From Citrus sinensis (taxonomy: Eukaryota > Streptophyta > Magnoliopsida > Sapindales > Rutaceae): a stretch of 64,000 nt of DNA. The translations under genes and the position numbers were made by a program. The DNA is taken from contig NC_068561.1 of assembly GCF_022201045.2 (NCBI RefSeq), forward strand, positions 19,532,501 to 19,596,500, in the 5' to 3' direction. Shown piece by piece: positions 24,297 through 35,900 of the stretch. The notes below the pieces were generated by a model, which searched no databases, had not been told where the DNA came from, and saw only the letters and a program-made list of their open reading frames with translations. Within the stretch, counting starts at the first letter, position 1; each line of letters starts with the position of its first letter.

Positions 24297-25966
24297 AGAG
24301 ATATAGAGGGACTATTGTACAGTGCAGAATTTCTCCGAGACTCAACCAGCATTGCTCCAAGTATGAGGGGCGAATCTTGCATTATGCTGATTTATTGTTT
24401 ATTTTGTGCAAACAAGGTGTCATGGTCCACACTTGTACTTGGTTTTACTGCATACCTTTCTGTCAGCTCGCTGCCACGTGAGGCAAGATTCTAGTTCGGG
24501 AGTTAGTGTAGGAATCGATAAATGCATAGAATTGAGTTGTAGTCTCCAATGTATCATCTGGTTTAAGCAGCCTTGTTGTGTTTTTTATGCATCTGGCTAA
24601 GATTGAGCCGGCAGAAACAGAAGATCGGTTATTATTTTTCCTCCGATATTTCAGTTGCACCAGAAACTTTTAGTTGCTTTTGTTACTGTGTTACATATCA
24701 TTATTACAACAATACTTCAAAAGCCACTTGCAGATTGTGGGTAAAAGATAAGTGCTTTACAGAAGCAGCTTCTATAAGGTTGAGAAGCATATACTGTCGT
24801 CTAAACTGTCACCTAAACATCAAGCAGGCCATTGCTTCGAATCCTTTGGCAGTTACTTTACCTATACATTAGTCTTTAACAAATATCCGAGCCGAGACCC
24901 GAGGTCTAATGTTCAAACCTTTGTTTTCAATTTACATTACTTTAAAATCAGATTCACATTTTACTTCAGAGAAGACCTGTTAAGTCCAAAGCTTGCCATG
25001 GAACATGGCAAACACTTTCTCACCAACTTTTGGATTGCATACAATTACAAGATAACCAACCATAAACCTCATGCCCTAATCATGGCAAGATATTCAAAGG
25101 ATTTCATTGTACGTAGAAAATTCATAGCATGATTTTGTTAATGATTCAATAATGATGACAAAAAAAAAATGATTATTTTGTAAAATACATCACATCACAA
25201 CAGTCCCACTATTGACACCTAAGGTTTTCTTCCACGTTGCATCATACGCGTTGACTCCTATGACCCATATGCCATGAACGGCTGATGATTGAAAGGAGGA
25301 AAAAAAAAATCGTTGAAAGTTGAAAATCGTTTGATATCATGATCTGGGTTTATGCAAAAATATAGTTGGTGTAAGAATGTGGAGACGTGAGAGCACGCTG
25401 AAAGTAGGTTAGTTAATTAACGGTTAAAACTGAGGAAATTAAACCGATTTTCCCGCGGAACAGAAACCAGCCATTACAGGTGATTAACAAAAAAATAATA
25501 ATAATAATAAATAAATAAGTAAGTGACACCAACAATACAATTTTTTTTCCTTCTTTCATTTTTTCTTCGATTTGTTTTCACATTTCATTCATTTAAATTT
25601 CTTATTATTTTTATTTTTGATAATTTTATCTAATTTTCCCACATTTTCTTTGTTCACAAGAAGCTAGCGAGCCTCCATTCATCCATTAATTTCTCTATAT
25701 ACCTTTCTCTTGCTGTGAATCTTCTTGCTTCCCATTTGATCACAGGCCTAAGGTATGCATTTGCATTTCTTTTTACATTTTCTAGCCATAGATCAATTTA
25801 TTTGGTCCTTTTTTTTTTCAATTTGCAATAACATCCCCTTTGCTTTTGCATGAAATTTGATTATTCACATATGCAATCATTTTGATTATTTAGAAACCGA
25901 AAAAAAACAATGACAATGAAATCCTAACCCCAGTTGGTGTATTTATTTATTAATTGGAAAATGCAG
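24297..25966 (+). other. SINAT 3' flank, intergenic DNA and PTI1-like gene leader
   Basis: 24297 to about 24700 is the likely 3' untranslated region. 24700-25640 contains only unremarkable frames. At 25640-25752 the sequence becomes a plausible 5' leader exon for the kinase gene downstream. It ends in CTAAG|GTATGC (donor 25753) and a leader intron would run to ATGCAG at 25966. Confidence 0.4.
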
Positions 25967-26072
25967 GGAATTGCTTGGTTATTAAGACATTTTGGGGCAT
26001 AATTAATAGATCACATGGGGTATTGAAATTGATTTGGGATTGGAATTGATTTGCTCGACAACATCGTGAGCT

Positions 26073-27742
26073 ATGTTGTGCTGCGGAGGTCAAGAAGAGG
26101 AGCCTCAGCCACCTGCTAGCCAAACAACTGCCCCACCTCGAAGCGGAAACACACAACCTGGAGGTAATTAAAAACCTATTTTTTTAATTAAATGTTAATA
26201 TAAAGCGAATACGTTCCTTAATTAGATTCACATTTGTGTTTACTGGGTTTGAATTTGATTCCCGTTACATGCATTATTATTTGTGTGACAGGCAGTGCTA
26301 GAGGGGAGCCGAGAACTAATGTGGTCAAAACAGGAACCCCTCAGAAAGCATTGCCAATTGAAATCCCACAAATTAAATTGGACGAGTTGAATAGATTAAC
26401 AAGCAATTTTGGTACAAAAGCTTTGATCGGTGAAGGATCATATGGTCGTGTATTTTATGCAAAGCTAACTGATGGCACCCCTGCTGCTATCAAGAAGCTT
26501 GACACCAGTTCTGCTCCAGAGCCTGAATCAGATTTTGCAGCACAGGTTTGATGATTTTTTGAGTATCTGCTACTTTTAATTAATGTCACAATTGAATTTT
26601 GATGCAATTTCTTTAATCATGCAGTTGTCAGTAGTTTCAAGACTAAAGCATGAACATTTTGTTGAGCTATTGGGCTACTGCATGGAATCAAATAACAGGA
26701 TTTTGGTTTATCAATTTGCAACAATGGGATCATTACATGATGTGTTACATGGTATGCTATGTTAAAATTTTGAAAATTTAAGCTGAAGCACAACAGTCAC
26801 AAAATGGTCTTAATTTGATTTAAGTTATGGTCATTAACTTACTGCGCAGGGAGGAAAGGTGTACAAGGGGCCGAGCCAGGTCCAGTTCTAACATGGAATC
26901 AGAGAGTTAAAGTTGCATATGGCGCGGCAAAAGGCCTTGAATTTCTACATGAAAAAGTTCAACCTCCTATAGTTCATCGCGATGTCAGATCTAGCAATGT
27001 GTTACTTTTTGATGATTTTAAGTCTAAAATTGCTGATTTCAACTTGACAAATCAGTCTTCCGATACAGCAGCTCGTTTGCATTCGACTAGAGTCCTGGGA
27101 ACATTTGGTTACCATGCCCCAGAGTAAGCCTCAAGCCTTGATGCAACTTCTATGGATGTGTGAGCAACAGTGTGATCTGAAAAAAAAATGTTGCTTAATT
27201 TGTGATACAGGTATGCAATGACAGGGCAAATCACCCAGAAAAGTGATGTTTACAGTTTTGGTGTTGTGCTTTTAGAGCTATTAACAGGACGAAAGCCGGT
27301 AGATCATACAATGCCTAAAGGGCAACAAAGTCTTGTTACTTGGGTATGTATTGTTACCTCCTTTTGTCTCAAAATTTTGATTATGTTACCTTAGTTTCAG
27401 CCTGTAATTTTTTATCTTAACAAATGCAGGCCACCCCAAGACTAAGTGAAGACAAAGTGAAACAATGTGTGGATCCAAAGCTAAACAATGATTACCCACC
27501 AAAGGCAATCGCTAAGGTTTATTTTTTTTCCCTTTACATTTTTTGAAACAAGATTTTTCACCAAAGTGCCATGTTGCTAATTTAAGTATTTGTTTTCTGG
27601 CAATATGGTTCTCCAGCTAGCAGCAGTTGCAGCATTGTGTGTTCAATACGAAGCCGATTTTCGGCCAAACATGACCATTGTTGTAAAAGCTCTTCAGCCA
27701 CTACTCAACTCAAAACCAGCAGGACCAGAAGCTCAAGCATAA
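26073..27742 (+). CDS. PTI1-like tyrosine/serine-threonine protein kinase
   Basis: Seven exons: 26073-26163, 26292-26545, 26625-26751, 26850-27123, 27211-27343, 27430-27516 and 27617-27742. All are GT-AG with matching phases and give 363 residues. PTI1-like receptor-like cytoplasmic kinases act downstream of OXI1/AGC kinases in oxidative-stress and immune signalling, usually at the plasma membrane. The N-terminus MLCCGG offers Cys3/Cys4 for S-acylation. The kinase domain spans about 70-350: glycine loop GEGSYGRVF (77-85), catalytic Lys98 in AAIKK, HRDV at 200-203, Asp220 in DFN (220-222), activation segment [17 protein letters not shown], and [23 protein letters not shown] instead of DFG is the normal state for PTI1 proteins, so it does not by itself mean a dead kinase. 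The short Met start fits because the CCGG motif follows at once. Confidence 0.95.
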
Positions 27743-29042
27743 CTTATATGTATGTATTTATGTCTTTTTTTTTTTTCTGAAAACCAGCAGCAGCCTCTTG
27801 AGTCATGTAATCACTAATCAGTAAAACTCTTCTCAATTTTTTATTTTATTTTCTTTTATTTTCCTTTTTGTAATCAATCTTCGTTTTCATTACTATACAG
27901 AGGCTTTTATTGAGCCATTAAGATCATTTGTTCTTGTTTTGAGAGAGATCATCACTGTAGATTGTATTACAATTTTTTTTTTTTGTTTTTGTTTCCAATG
28001 AAATATCAAACTTGTATCAGCTTTTCATTTACATATAAAATGCCAATACTTGGGCTTTTATTTGAGGAGAGGAGTAATGTTTTTGGCACCCCTTTAAATC
28101 CTAACAAAAACATACATTTGTAATCATAGTCCAATTTCTGAAGAAAATTATATAAAAAGATGAATATGAATTTAACTAAGTTGAAATTTTGGACGTTTAC
28201 AAATCATGAACCCCTCCCATCTCTATTGATAATTTTAAAGCAATAAAAATAAGAAATTATATAATATAAGATTTTTTATTATAAAAAATTATTTTTGATA
28301 TTTAATTAAACTTTATCGCAACCTTTTGTTCTTTTCTGAAATTTTCATCAAAATAACAGTGAATATATAGTAAGTGAAGTTTCATTAGGGCTTTAAAAGG
28401 GGAGGGTGTTAGGAGCTTCACTGTCTTGAAAATGGAAAGCCCATGAGATCCTATTTACTAACCCTTAGGCCCACTACATTTTGGGATGAACTCGCAGGTC
28501 ACAGCACCATAAAATAAAGTAATAATAAAATCTGCCTAGTTAATGAATTTGAAGGAAGATACTCCAAAAAAAAAAAAAAAAACTGAAAGTATTCAAACGG
28601 ATATTTTAACACATTTGGTTGATAGATTGTGATTGATAATAGAATTAAATGATTGGTCGTGCTCTATAGATTTTATAGTTACCTGGGAGATTGTCGAATG
28701 TCTCCTTATTAATACACAATAACTCCCACTTACACTATAATTTCATAATATTATTTTATTTTCAAATCACGCTTTTATTTGTATTTATTATAATTTAAAT
28801 AAATTGTATAAGTCAAAATTAAAATAAAAAATTTGAATACTAAAAATAAGAAATATAAATTTTGGTGCGAATAAAAATTTAATAATAAGTTAATTTTTTG
28901 TACTTTTTATAATTTTAAATATTTTTTCTTATATTAAATACATATTTTATATTTTATATTTCTAAAATCAAACATCAAATAAATGATTCATTTACCCATC
29001 TTTTCTTTTAAATTTTTTTAATATCATTGGGGTTATCAGATA
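27743..29042. other. 3' flank of PTI1-like gene and AT-rich intergenic DNA
   Basis: The first ~300 bases are the likely 3' untranslated region, with several T-runs. The rest is AT-rich with a run of 18 A near 28566-28583. No gene or element is recognised. Confidence 0.45.
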
Positions 29043-29051
29043 TTATAAAAA

Positions 29052-29243
29052 TAATAATGCTACACATTCCAAATTTTTTATCCCAAAAAGTTATCACAAA
29101 TGATGTGGCATTTATCAATTGGTTGGTGAGATAATATAATTAATTCACTTGGATCTTGTAAAGAATTATCAACCACTCAATTAATGATACATCATTTGGG
29201 ATAACTTTTTAGGATAAAAAATTTGGGATGTGTAGCATTATTG
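29052..29243. mobile_element. 192-bp MITE, Mutator-like type, with 9-bp target duplication
   Basis: The ends are inverted copies of each other over about 43 bases. The left end begins TAATAATGCTACACATTCCA; the right end, read backwards, begins CAATAATGCTACACATCCCA. Both continue into AAATTTTTTATCC and a GTTATC motif. The element is flanked by the identical nonamer TTATAAAAA at 29043-29051 and 29244-29252. A 9-bp duplication with long inverted repeats is typical of Mutator-like elements. There is no coding capacity, so it must have been moved in trans. Confidence 0.8.
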
Positions 29244-29252
29244 TTATAAAAA

Positions 29253-32200
29253 TAGTAGAGAGTAAGTGACATATATTAATTTTAGAGGTTCGGTTACAGT
29301 GCAATTATGATATTATGTCACAGTTGTATCTAGTTTTTGGATCCATTTGGATGGGTGAGGTCCATTAAAATCTAACAACTAGGTGCAACTATAACACGGT
29401 ACCACAGTTGCACCATAATTTTTTCATAATTTTAGTTGGAGAAAATTGACGAACTCTCTAGTTCGATATTAATATTTTTTTCAAAAAATCCCAATAATAA
29501 TGATAATAATAAATAATTCACATTCAAAAACGTAATAATAATTCAACTTCTGGGATCTTTCTACAACACGTGGGGTGGGGGCAATTATGTAATCTGAGCA
29601 TAGTTTGGACTAGTTATAATATATAATGCGACTGAATGTTTTCAAGTAATTGACTGATGATGAACTCACTATCAACGAAATGACAACATCATACGTCCAT
29701 CACCAGAACCAACGGACAACATCTAAATTTTAAAAACTATATATATTTAAAGTAATCTTCAAATAACTGTACATTAGCATAATTCAATTGTTTTTTTGTT
29801 TGTTTCCCTTCTCGGAAAAAAAAAAAAAAAATCCACATGCCTGCTCCTCCTCAAAATTTCAAGCTAAAAAAATAAAAAAGCCAAGCACCCATTATTAGTA
29901 TGGTATTTAGCTTGTAATCACCATAATTATAGGAATAAAAACTATACTAATATGAATGTTCAATACAACATTTAGGTTTAAATATGGTATTCATATGATA
30001 ACAACATTTTAACTAAGAAATTTATATAGTAAAACGTTATCAATTTATGCGGCTAAATATAACTTGAAAAATGAATTTATATTTAACGGTGCACTTAGGG
30101 TCTTATTTTTGGAAGACTCAAAATTAATTTTGAAGATGTAAAATCTAGTTTAGGTGTTTGGTAATTTTTTTTTTAAAATCACTTTCGGTGAAATCAACAC
30201 ATTCTATAGCAAATTTTTAAAAGCAGGGAAAGAGTCGCTTCTCAAAATTTAATTTTTGAGAATCAATTTTATACTTAATATAATTTCATATATATCCCCA
30301 TATAAAAATTCAAAATTATTTTTATTAATTAAGAAATAAAATCATTAACTTTTAAGAGATTGTTATTATTATTTATCAGTTATATTGAGATGACAAAATA
30401 AAATTAATAATATAAATTATTTATTTTCGCTATCAATTATTATTTATACAAAATTAAAGTACTATATATATATGTGTGTGTGTTTATAATTGTGTAAATA
30501 AATTCTATTTAACATTATATCAAATTCAATCATTTACATTTTTACATCAGTTTAATATTAAGATCTACTAAATACATAAGACTGCTTTTAAAACTTACAG
30601 TACTTTAATAAAATTTCAAATTTTGTTGCTAATCAAAATCTTAAATAGCTCTTGAAAAAAAATTATTGTAATATTAAAAATAACGAGTATCCGAATTAAT
30701 AAATAATGAATAATCTGGTAGCTTACAAATTTGTTGCAGTTAATAATATAAATTAGGATATCACCGGCAAAAAAAGAAAAATAAAAAACACATAAAAACG
30801 AGCTTTGATTGTAACTATGTGGCCAAATTTATGTGATGGCTAAAGAGGCTACGACTCCGAGCAACCGCCCATGTGAGATCACAGTGGCAACTGGATGTTA
30901 AGGACACGTGCTGACGTAACAAAGTGGCTTCAAGAAAATTACCTTAAGTTGTGATGCATACGAAGACTTTCTCCTTCTGCTGCGAAAGCGACCAAAGTGG
31001 CAAAAACCACGCGCACTAAACGACAGTCGTTTGGCATCAATTTCAATTCCGTCTATATGCGGAACCGTTATTTCATTTCAGCCTACACAATGTTATAATG
31101 AGTACAGAGCACATCATGTACTCACCATGTCACATCCTTAATTACCATTTTTTCCTCATTCCTTTTTTTTTTTTCCTCCCTTCCATAATGGTAAGTGGTA
31201 ACTCTTCTCTTCTGCATTTTTTTTTATTTTTAAGTTCACATTTTCTCCAAAACAGAGAAAATTAAGAGGAAAAATAAGTATAGAATAATGTTAAGAAATT
31301 TTGTTAGCAACTGAACCCTAAACCATTTTAGCTAATTTAATTATTCAATCAAATCCATTTGATATGAGCTTTTGTTTGAGATTTGCTTTCATTTTAAAAC
31401 GAAAATTTCAAAATAAATGAATAAATAAGTTTTAATTTGTATGTTAAAAATGTGTTGTGTGTATTAATTTATAAGCAGTATCAAGTTATCTTGTAATAGC
31501 GTGTACGTCGCCAAGATTCATTACTAATTTATTTGATAACGATACATGGTTATGAACTTTATGAATTGAATCAAATATTTGAAACGTCAAGTTCTATAAT
31601 GTAATTCACAATAAACTTGAAACTTTATTTAACTACTTAATTTTGTTAACTATAAAACAACTATAATTACTCTAACCATATTGATTCTCATGAGAAATGA
31701 AGACGCAAGATCAATATAACGTATATGATACACTCCCACCATTCTCTTAATACTATGAAAAAATTATAAAAATCTCATTTAAAGAATACTAATCTAGTAA
31801 CTAATTTATTAGGCATGACTCCAACCTTACCAATACATTTCCCCTGAAATAATACCAAGTAGATTTCAAATTTTCATCTTAGGAAATACGAAATATCAAC
31901 ACATTCATTAGCATAGCACCTCACTTCTTCCATATTTTTCCATAACAGCCCAATAACATGTAATATTATCAATATAAAATTCATTTTCACCTAGACTTCA
32001 AATGTTGATTGATGTGATTTTGTCACCAACCTCCACAACCTTGGTCGAGTTTCTTATGGCGCCTAACAATAGAACAAACTCATAACACACGTGATATACA
32101 TCGATAGTAAGAACGGACTACAATATCGCATGTTATACCAACTACAAACGAGCAGCCAAACTTAAAATTAGCGTAGTGCCCGGCATATAACGTATATAGA

Positions 32201-32530
32201 AAGATCATATAAATTACTATTTAACATGTGTTAATTTTCTCTTTTTATTTTTTAATGCATTTTTCATAACTACAATGAATTTCTTTTTTCTAATTTTTCA
32301 ATTTATTTTTCCAATTTTTTCACCCCGGTTGAAAATTACATTGTACTAAGAATTTAACCACACTATGATCTCCCCTTATAACCGTGCCTGCCTCTCAACA
32401 ATTTACCATCACCATCCTCTGTATCTCTCTCTTTTCTCTCTTTCCGCATTCTCAAATATAAACAAAACGCAGCTCCCAATTCTCACCATATCACGCCACC
32501 CAAACAGACGCCCCTCACAAGTCACACCCA
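29253..32530. other. AT-rich intergenic region with a promoter-like island
   Basis: 29253-30800 is AT-rich with no gene. A segment around 30087-30300 has a composition reminiscent of a MITE end (AGGTGTTTGGTAA and an AAAAGCAG motif, with a similar motif in inverse orientation near 30590), but the match is weak. 30810-31100 is a GC-richer island with a G-box (listed separately) and no open frame. 31100-32360 is AT-rich and featureless to me. Confidence 0.4.
30905..30919. promoter_or_regulatory. G-box plus TGACGT element pair
   Basis: CACGTG at 30905-30910 is followed two bases later by TGACGTAA (30912-30919). The first is a core site for bZIP and bHLH factors, the second for TGA-type bZIP factors. 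No gene start is recognised within 2 kb, so a regulatory role is uncertain. Confidence 0.3.
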
Positions 32531-32531
32531 A

Positions 32532-32553
32532 ACACACACACACACACACACAC

Positions 32554-32612
<59 letters not shown>
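32532..32612. repeat. Compound microsatellite (AC)n(CT)n(AT)n
   Basis: An AC run (32532-32553) is followed by a CT run (32557-32588) and an AT run (32589-32612), with more AC repeats just after. It lies about 330 bases before the start codon of the NST1-like gene, in its promoter or leader. Such arrays mutate quickly. The open frames reported across it are repeat artefacts. Confidence 0.95.
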
Positions 32613-32938
32613 GTATACACACACACATATCACCGATTCTTGTCAATACAATTCCTTACAATTAGATTCTATCTTCTCATTTTGATCCCTAAAACAAAAA
32701 ACGGCGTCACTTAATAAAAAGAAATCGATCTGAAATATCAAATTTCATTCTCCCCGATCCAATTCTCCGCAATTTGATCCAATCGAACGATTCCGATCGG
32801 CGGCGTTTTTCTTTGTTAACAAGCGGCCAATTTTGGCGCCGTGAGTGAATGGGATTAACGGAAGTTCGGTTTATGAATTTGTTATTAATTTGGATTAAAT
32901 CGTAAAAAATAAGAAAAAAAGGGGCAAACAAAAAAATT

Positions 32939-35900
32939 ATGCCGGGATTAGCGCAGAGGAATAATGAGCAATTTAGTAATACCTACTCGGTTTCGGCTAA
33001 TGGATTTTGGTCGAAACATAGCGATGATGTTGGCTACCAGCAGCTACAGAAGGTACTAGAGTTTCTTTGTTATTCGATGTGATTTTTATATTTATTTATT
33101 TATTTGGTTAGATAATAATAATTGGGATTGGATCATAGCATTGAAATTGGATCTTGAAGGGATAAATTGTGCTTGGATTGGATCTTATGGTGTAAGCAAT
33201 TCGTTTAGATCCATTTTAATTTCCATATATGTGCTTTATATGATAAAGTAATAGAAATATAGAATTGGAGACTTGTAAAAGATTTTATCTACTTATAGCG
33301 CGTGTGTATATACTATCTGGCATTTTTGTGAATATGCCTGTTGGATTATTTGCTTTTTCATGCTGTTTAATAGTCCGGGCAATTGTATTTTCTTGCGGTC
33401 TTTTGGTTGCTATGACACTATAAGGAGTGGGAATAGCTAGGATTTTGATTATTGAATTTGCGACATTACTGAGGGCATGTTTGGGATTGAGGTCTTGTGG
33501 CTTTTAATCCATAGTTGTTAATTGTTTAAACAGGCTGTGACAATAAATGTATTATTGAGTATTGTTTGGTAACTTTTGAGTCAGTGTGCATTTAGTTATT
33601 TGCGGCTCATGAAGGAAGTCACTAACGTAGTGATATGTACTTCTGACATAGTTTTGGAGTGGCTTGACCCCGCAAGAACGACAAGAGCTTCTTAGGATTG
33701 ATAAGCAGACCCTCTTTGAGCAAGCTCGTAAGAACATGTACTGTTCAAGATGCAATGGACTACTGCTCGAAGGCTTTTTGCAGATTGTTATGTATGGAAA
33801 GTCTTTGCAGCAGGATGGAGCAGTTGTTCACCTTGCCTGCAACAGACACGCGGCCTCAAAAAATGAAAATGACAGTGGATTGACTTTAGCAAATGGATGC
33901 CAAGATGACATTCAAGATCCATCTGTTCATCCCTGGGGTGGTCTGACCACAACACGTGATGGATCTTTGACACTTCTGGACTGCTATTTGTGTTCAAAAT
34001 CTATGAAAGGGCTCCAAAATGTTAGTCATTTTAAATTTTATAATTCTATTTTTGGTTGCTTATGTTTTATTTTAGAGCTAATCATTTGCTCTAATCAGGT
34101 TTTTGACAGTGCACGTGCGAGGGAACGGGAGCGGGAACTGCTTTATCCTGATGCCTGTGGTGGGGGAGGTCGGGGTTGGATAAGTCAAGGCATGGCAGGT
34201 TTTGGTAGAGGACATGGAAATAGGGAAACATGCGCGTTGCACACTGCCAGGCTTTCCTGTGACACATTAGTGGATTTCTGGTCTGCTCTTGGTGAAGAAA
34301 CTCGGCAATCTCTTCTAAGGATGAAGGAAGAGGATTTTATTGAGAGGCTTATGTACAGGTGTGTTTTTTGCTACTCATTTATTTGTAATAGTATTGATTT
34401 TGAATTTCAGTGGAAAGACTGTATGCTGTTTTTATTCAAATTCTGAGATAACTACTGATAGTCAAAGCTATTATCCTGGTTAAGCTGATGAAGACGAGAT
34501 CATGAACTTATTTGATAGCATTAGATTTGTCCATTTTTTCATTAACGTGTCTCAGAAGATTTATTAGTGTGCGTGCTGTTTTCCACATAATTACAATTCT
34601 CCTTGATAATAGCTCTCAACGTCAGTTTAGTTATTCAGTATCAGTTGATTGTAGCAGTGAATATACTGCTGAATTAGAAGAGTACTTGGAGTTTGTTGGA
34701 ATGAATACATGCTATGGATTGGACGAAACGATGCGAGTTACGTGCTGGAAGCGATGGTTTTGTTTGATATGAGCTTGTGTACGCTGACCGGAATTGAAAA
34801 TTTGTCGATATAGAAGGGATCAGGATTTTATGATTGAAATAGAAAATTACGCAAAAGCTGCATTATGAGGGCATCCTCAATGTCTGTTAATGAATGTGAA
34901 CTTTATTGTCCATTCATCTTGACAGAATATGTCGTTGATGACTCTTTTGGCCTATATTCTTTCTTTGTCCTAGAGAGTGGTCTTATATTGCTCACATGGG
35001 ATCATCTGCTAGAGCTTCACTGATGTAGATGGAGTTTACTGGCCAGTAGCTACTTCACACTACTCTGGAAAGGAAGTTAACAATAGCAGTTTGTATATAG
35101 GATAGTTCTGAATAATAACAGGACCTTCAGGAGCGTTACCACTAGCTCCCCTAGAGGACAGTTGTTTGTCAAAGGATCACCTCTGCGAAGGTTTTCAAGG
35201 AAACATGGCATGATAGTATGAGGGAGGAGCAGGCAATTCCCCTTCCCCCCCCACCCCCAAAAAAAAAAAACTATTTTATTGCAAAAGTATAGTGGTGTGG
35301 CATTCTGGTGGTTTTCAATGGTGTGGATAATTGGATATTACCGGTTTATGTTCCTGAAAGTATCAGAAGTTGGTGGGGATTGTCGCTCTTCATCTCTTTC
35401 AGTTATATGAACAGTTAATTCATATCTGTTTTAAAACATTTCGTCAATATATTTGATTGTGAAATTCTTATGCCTGAGGGAGAAGCATTCCCTAAAGGTC
35501 ACTTCATCAACCTAGTTGTCCTTTTCCTTCTCTTGATCAATTATGAGTGGCATCTTGCCATGTGGAAATTTGAGAGTTGAGGAGACAATGCAAAGAAAGT
35601 TAGCCAACATTGTTCTGCAGAATGTTTAATGAAAGTGAGAACCATTTGATAAAAGAAGAAAGTCTGATTTTTGCATTACTTGTCAAAGTAAGATGAGAAT
35701 GCGATTAGGGAAGCTGAATGAGTACTCATTTTTGCTCATCTGTTGGGCTTCTTTTTTCTATCAGTTGCCGATGTCATAGTTTTCAATTGCTGTAACACTT
35801 GTTGATTTCCATGATGTTTCAATATGGTGATGGGTCTGAATCTTGCTGACAAAAGAAATGTAGTGTTGTGAAAAAATGCTGATATCTGTAAGCAAACTTG

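Noticed and set aside
26660-27260. Pseudokinase call for the PTI1-like protein
   Set aside because: DFN is family-typical and the Lys, HRD and activation-segment residues are intact.
32365-32685. 106-codon frame
   Set aside because: Runs through the AC/CT/AT microsatellite; the protein text is Thr-His, Ser-Leu and Tyr-Ile repeats only.
34359-34446. C-terminal end of a short 260-residue protein
   Set aside because: This is read-through into the third intron; the donor ACAG|GTGTG at 34359 joins exon 4 in frame.
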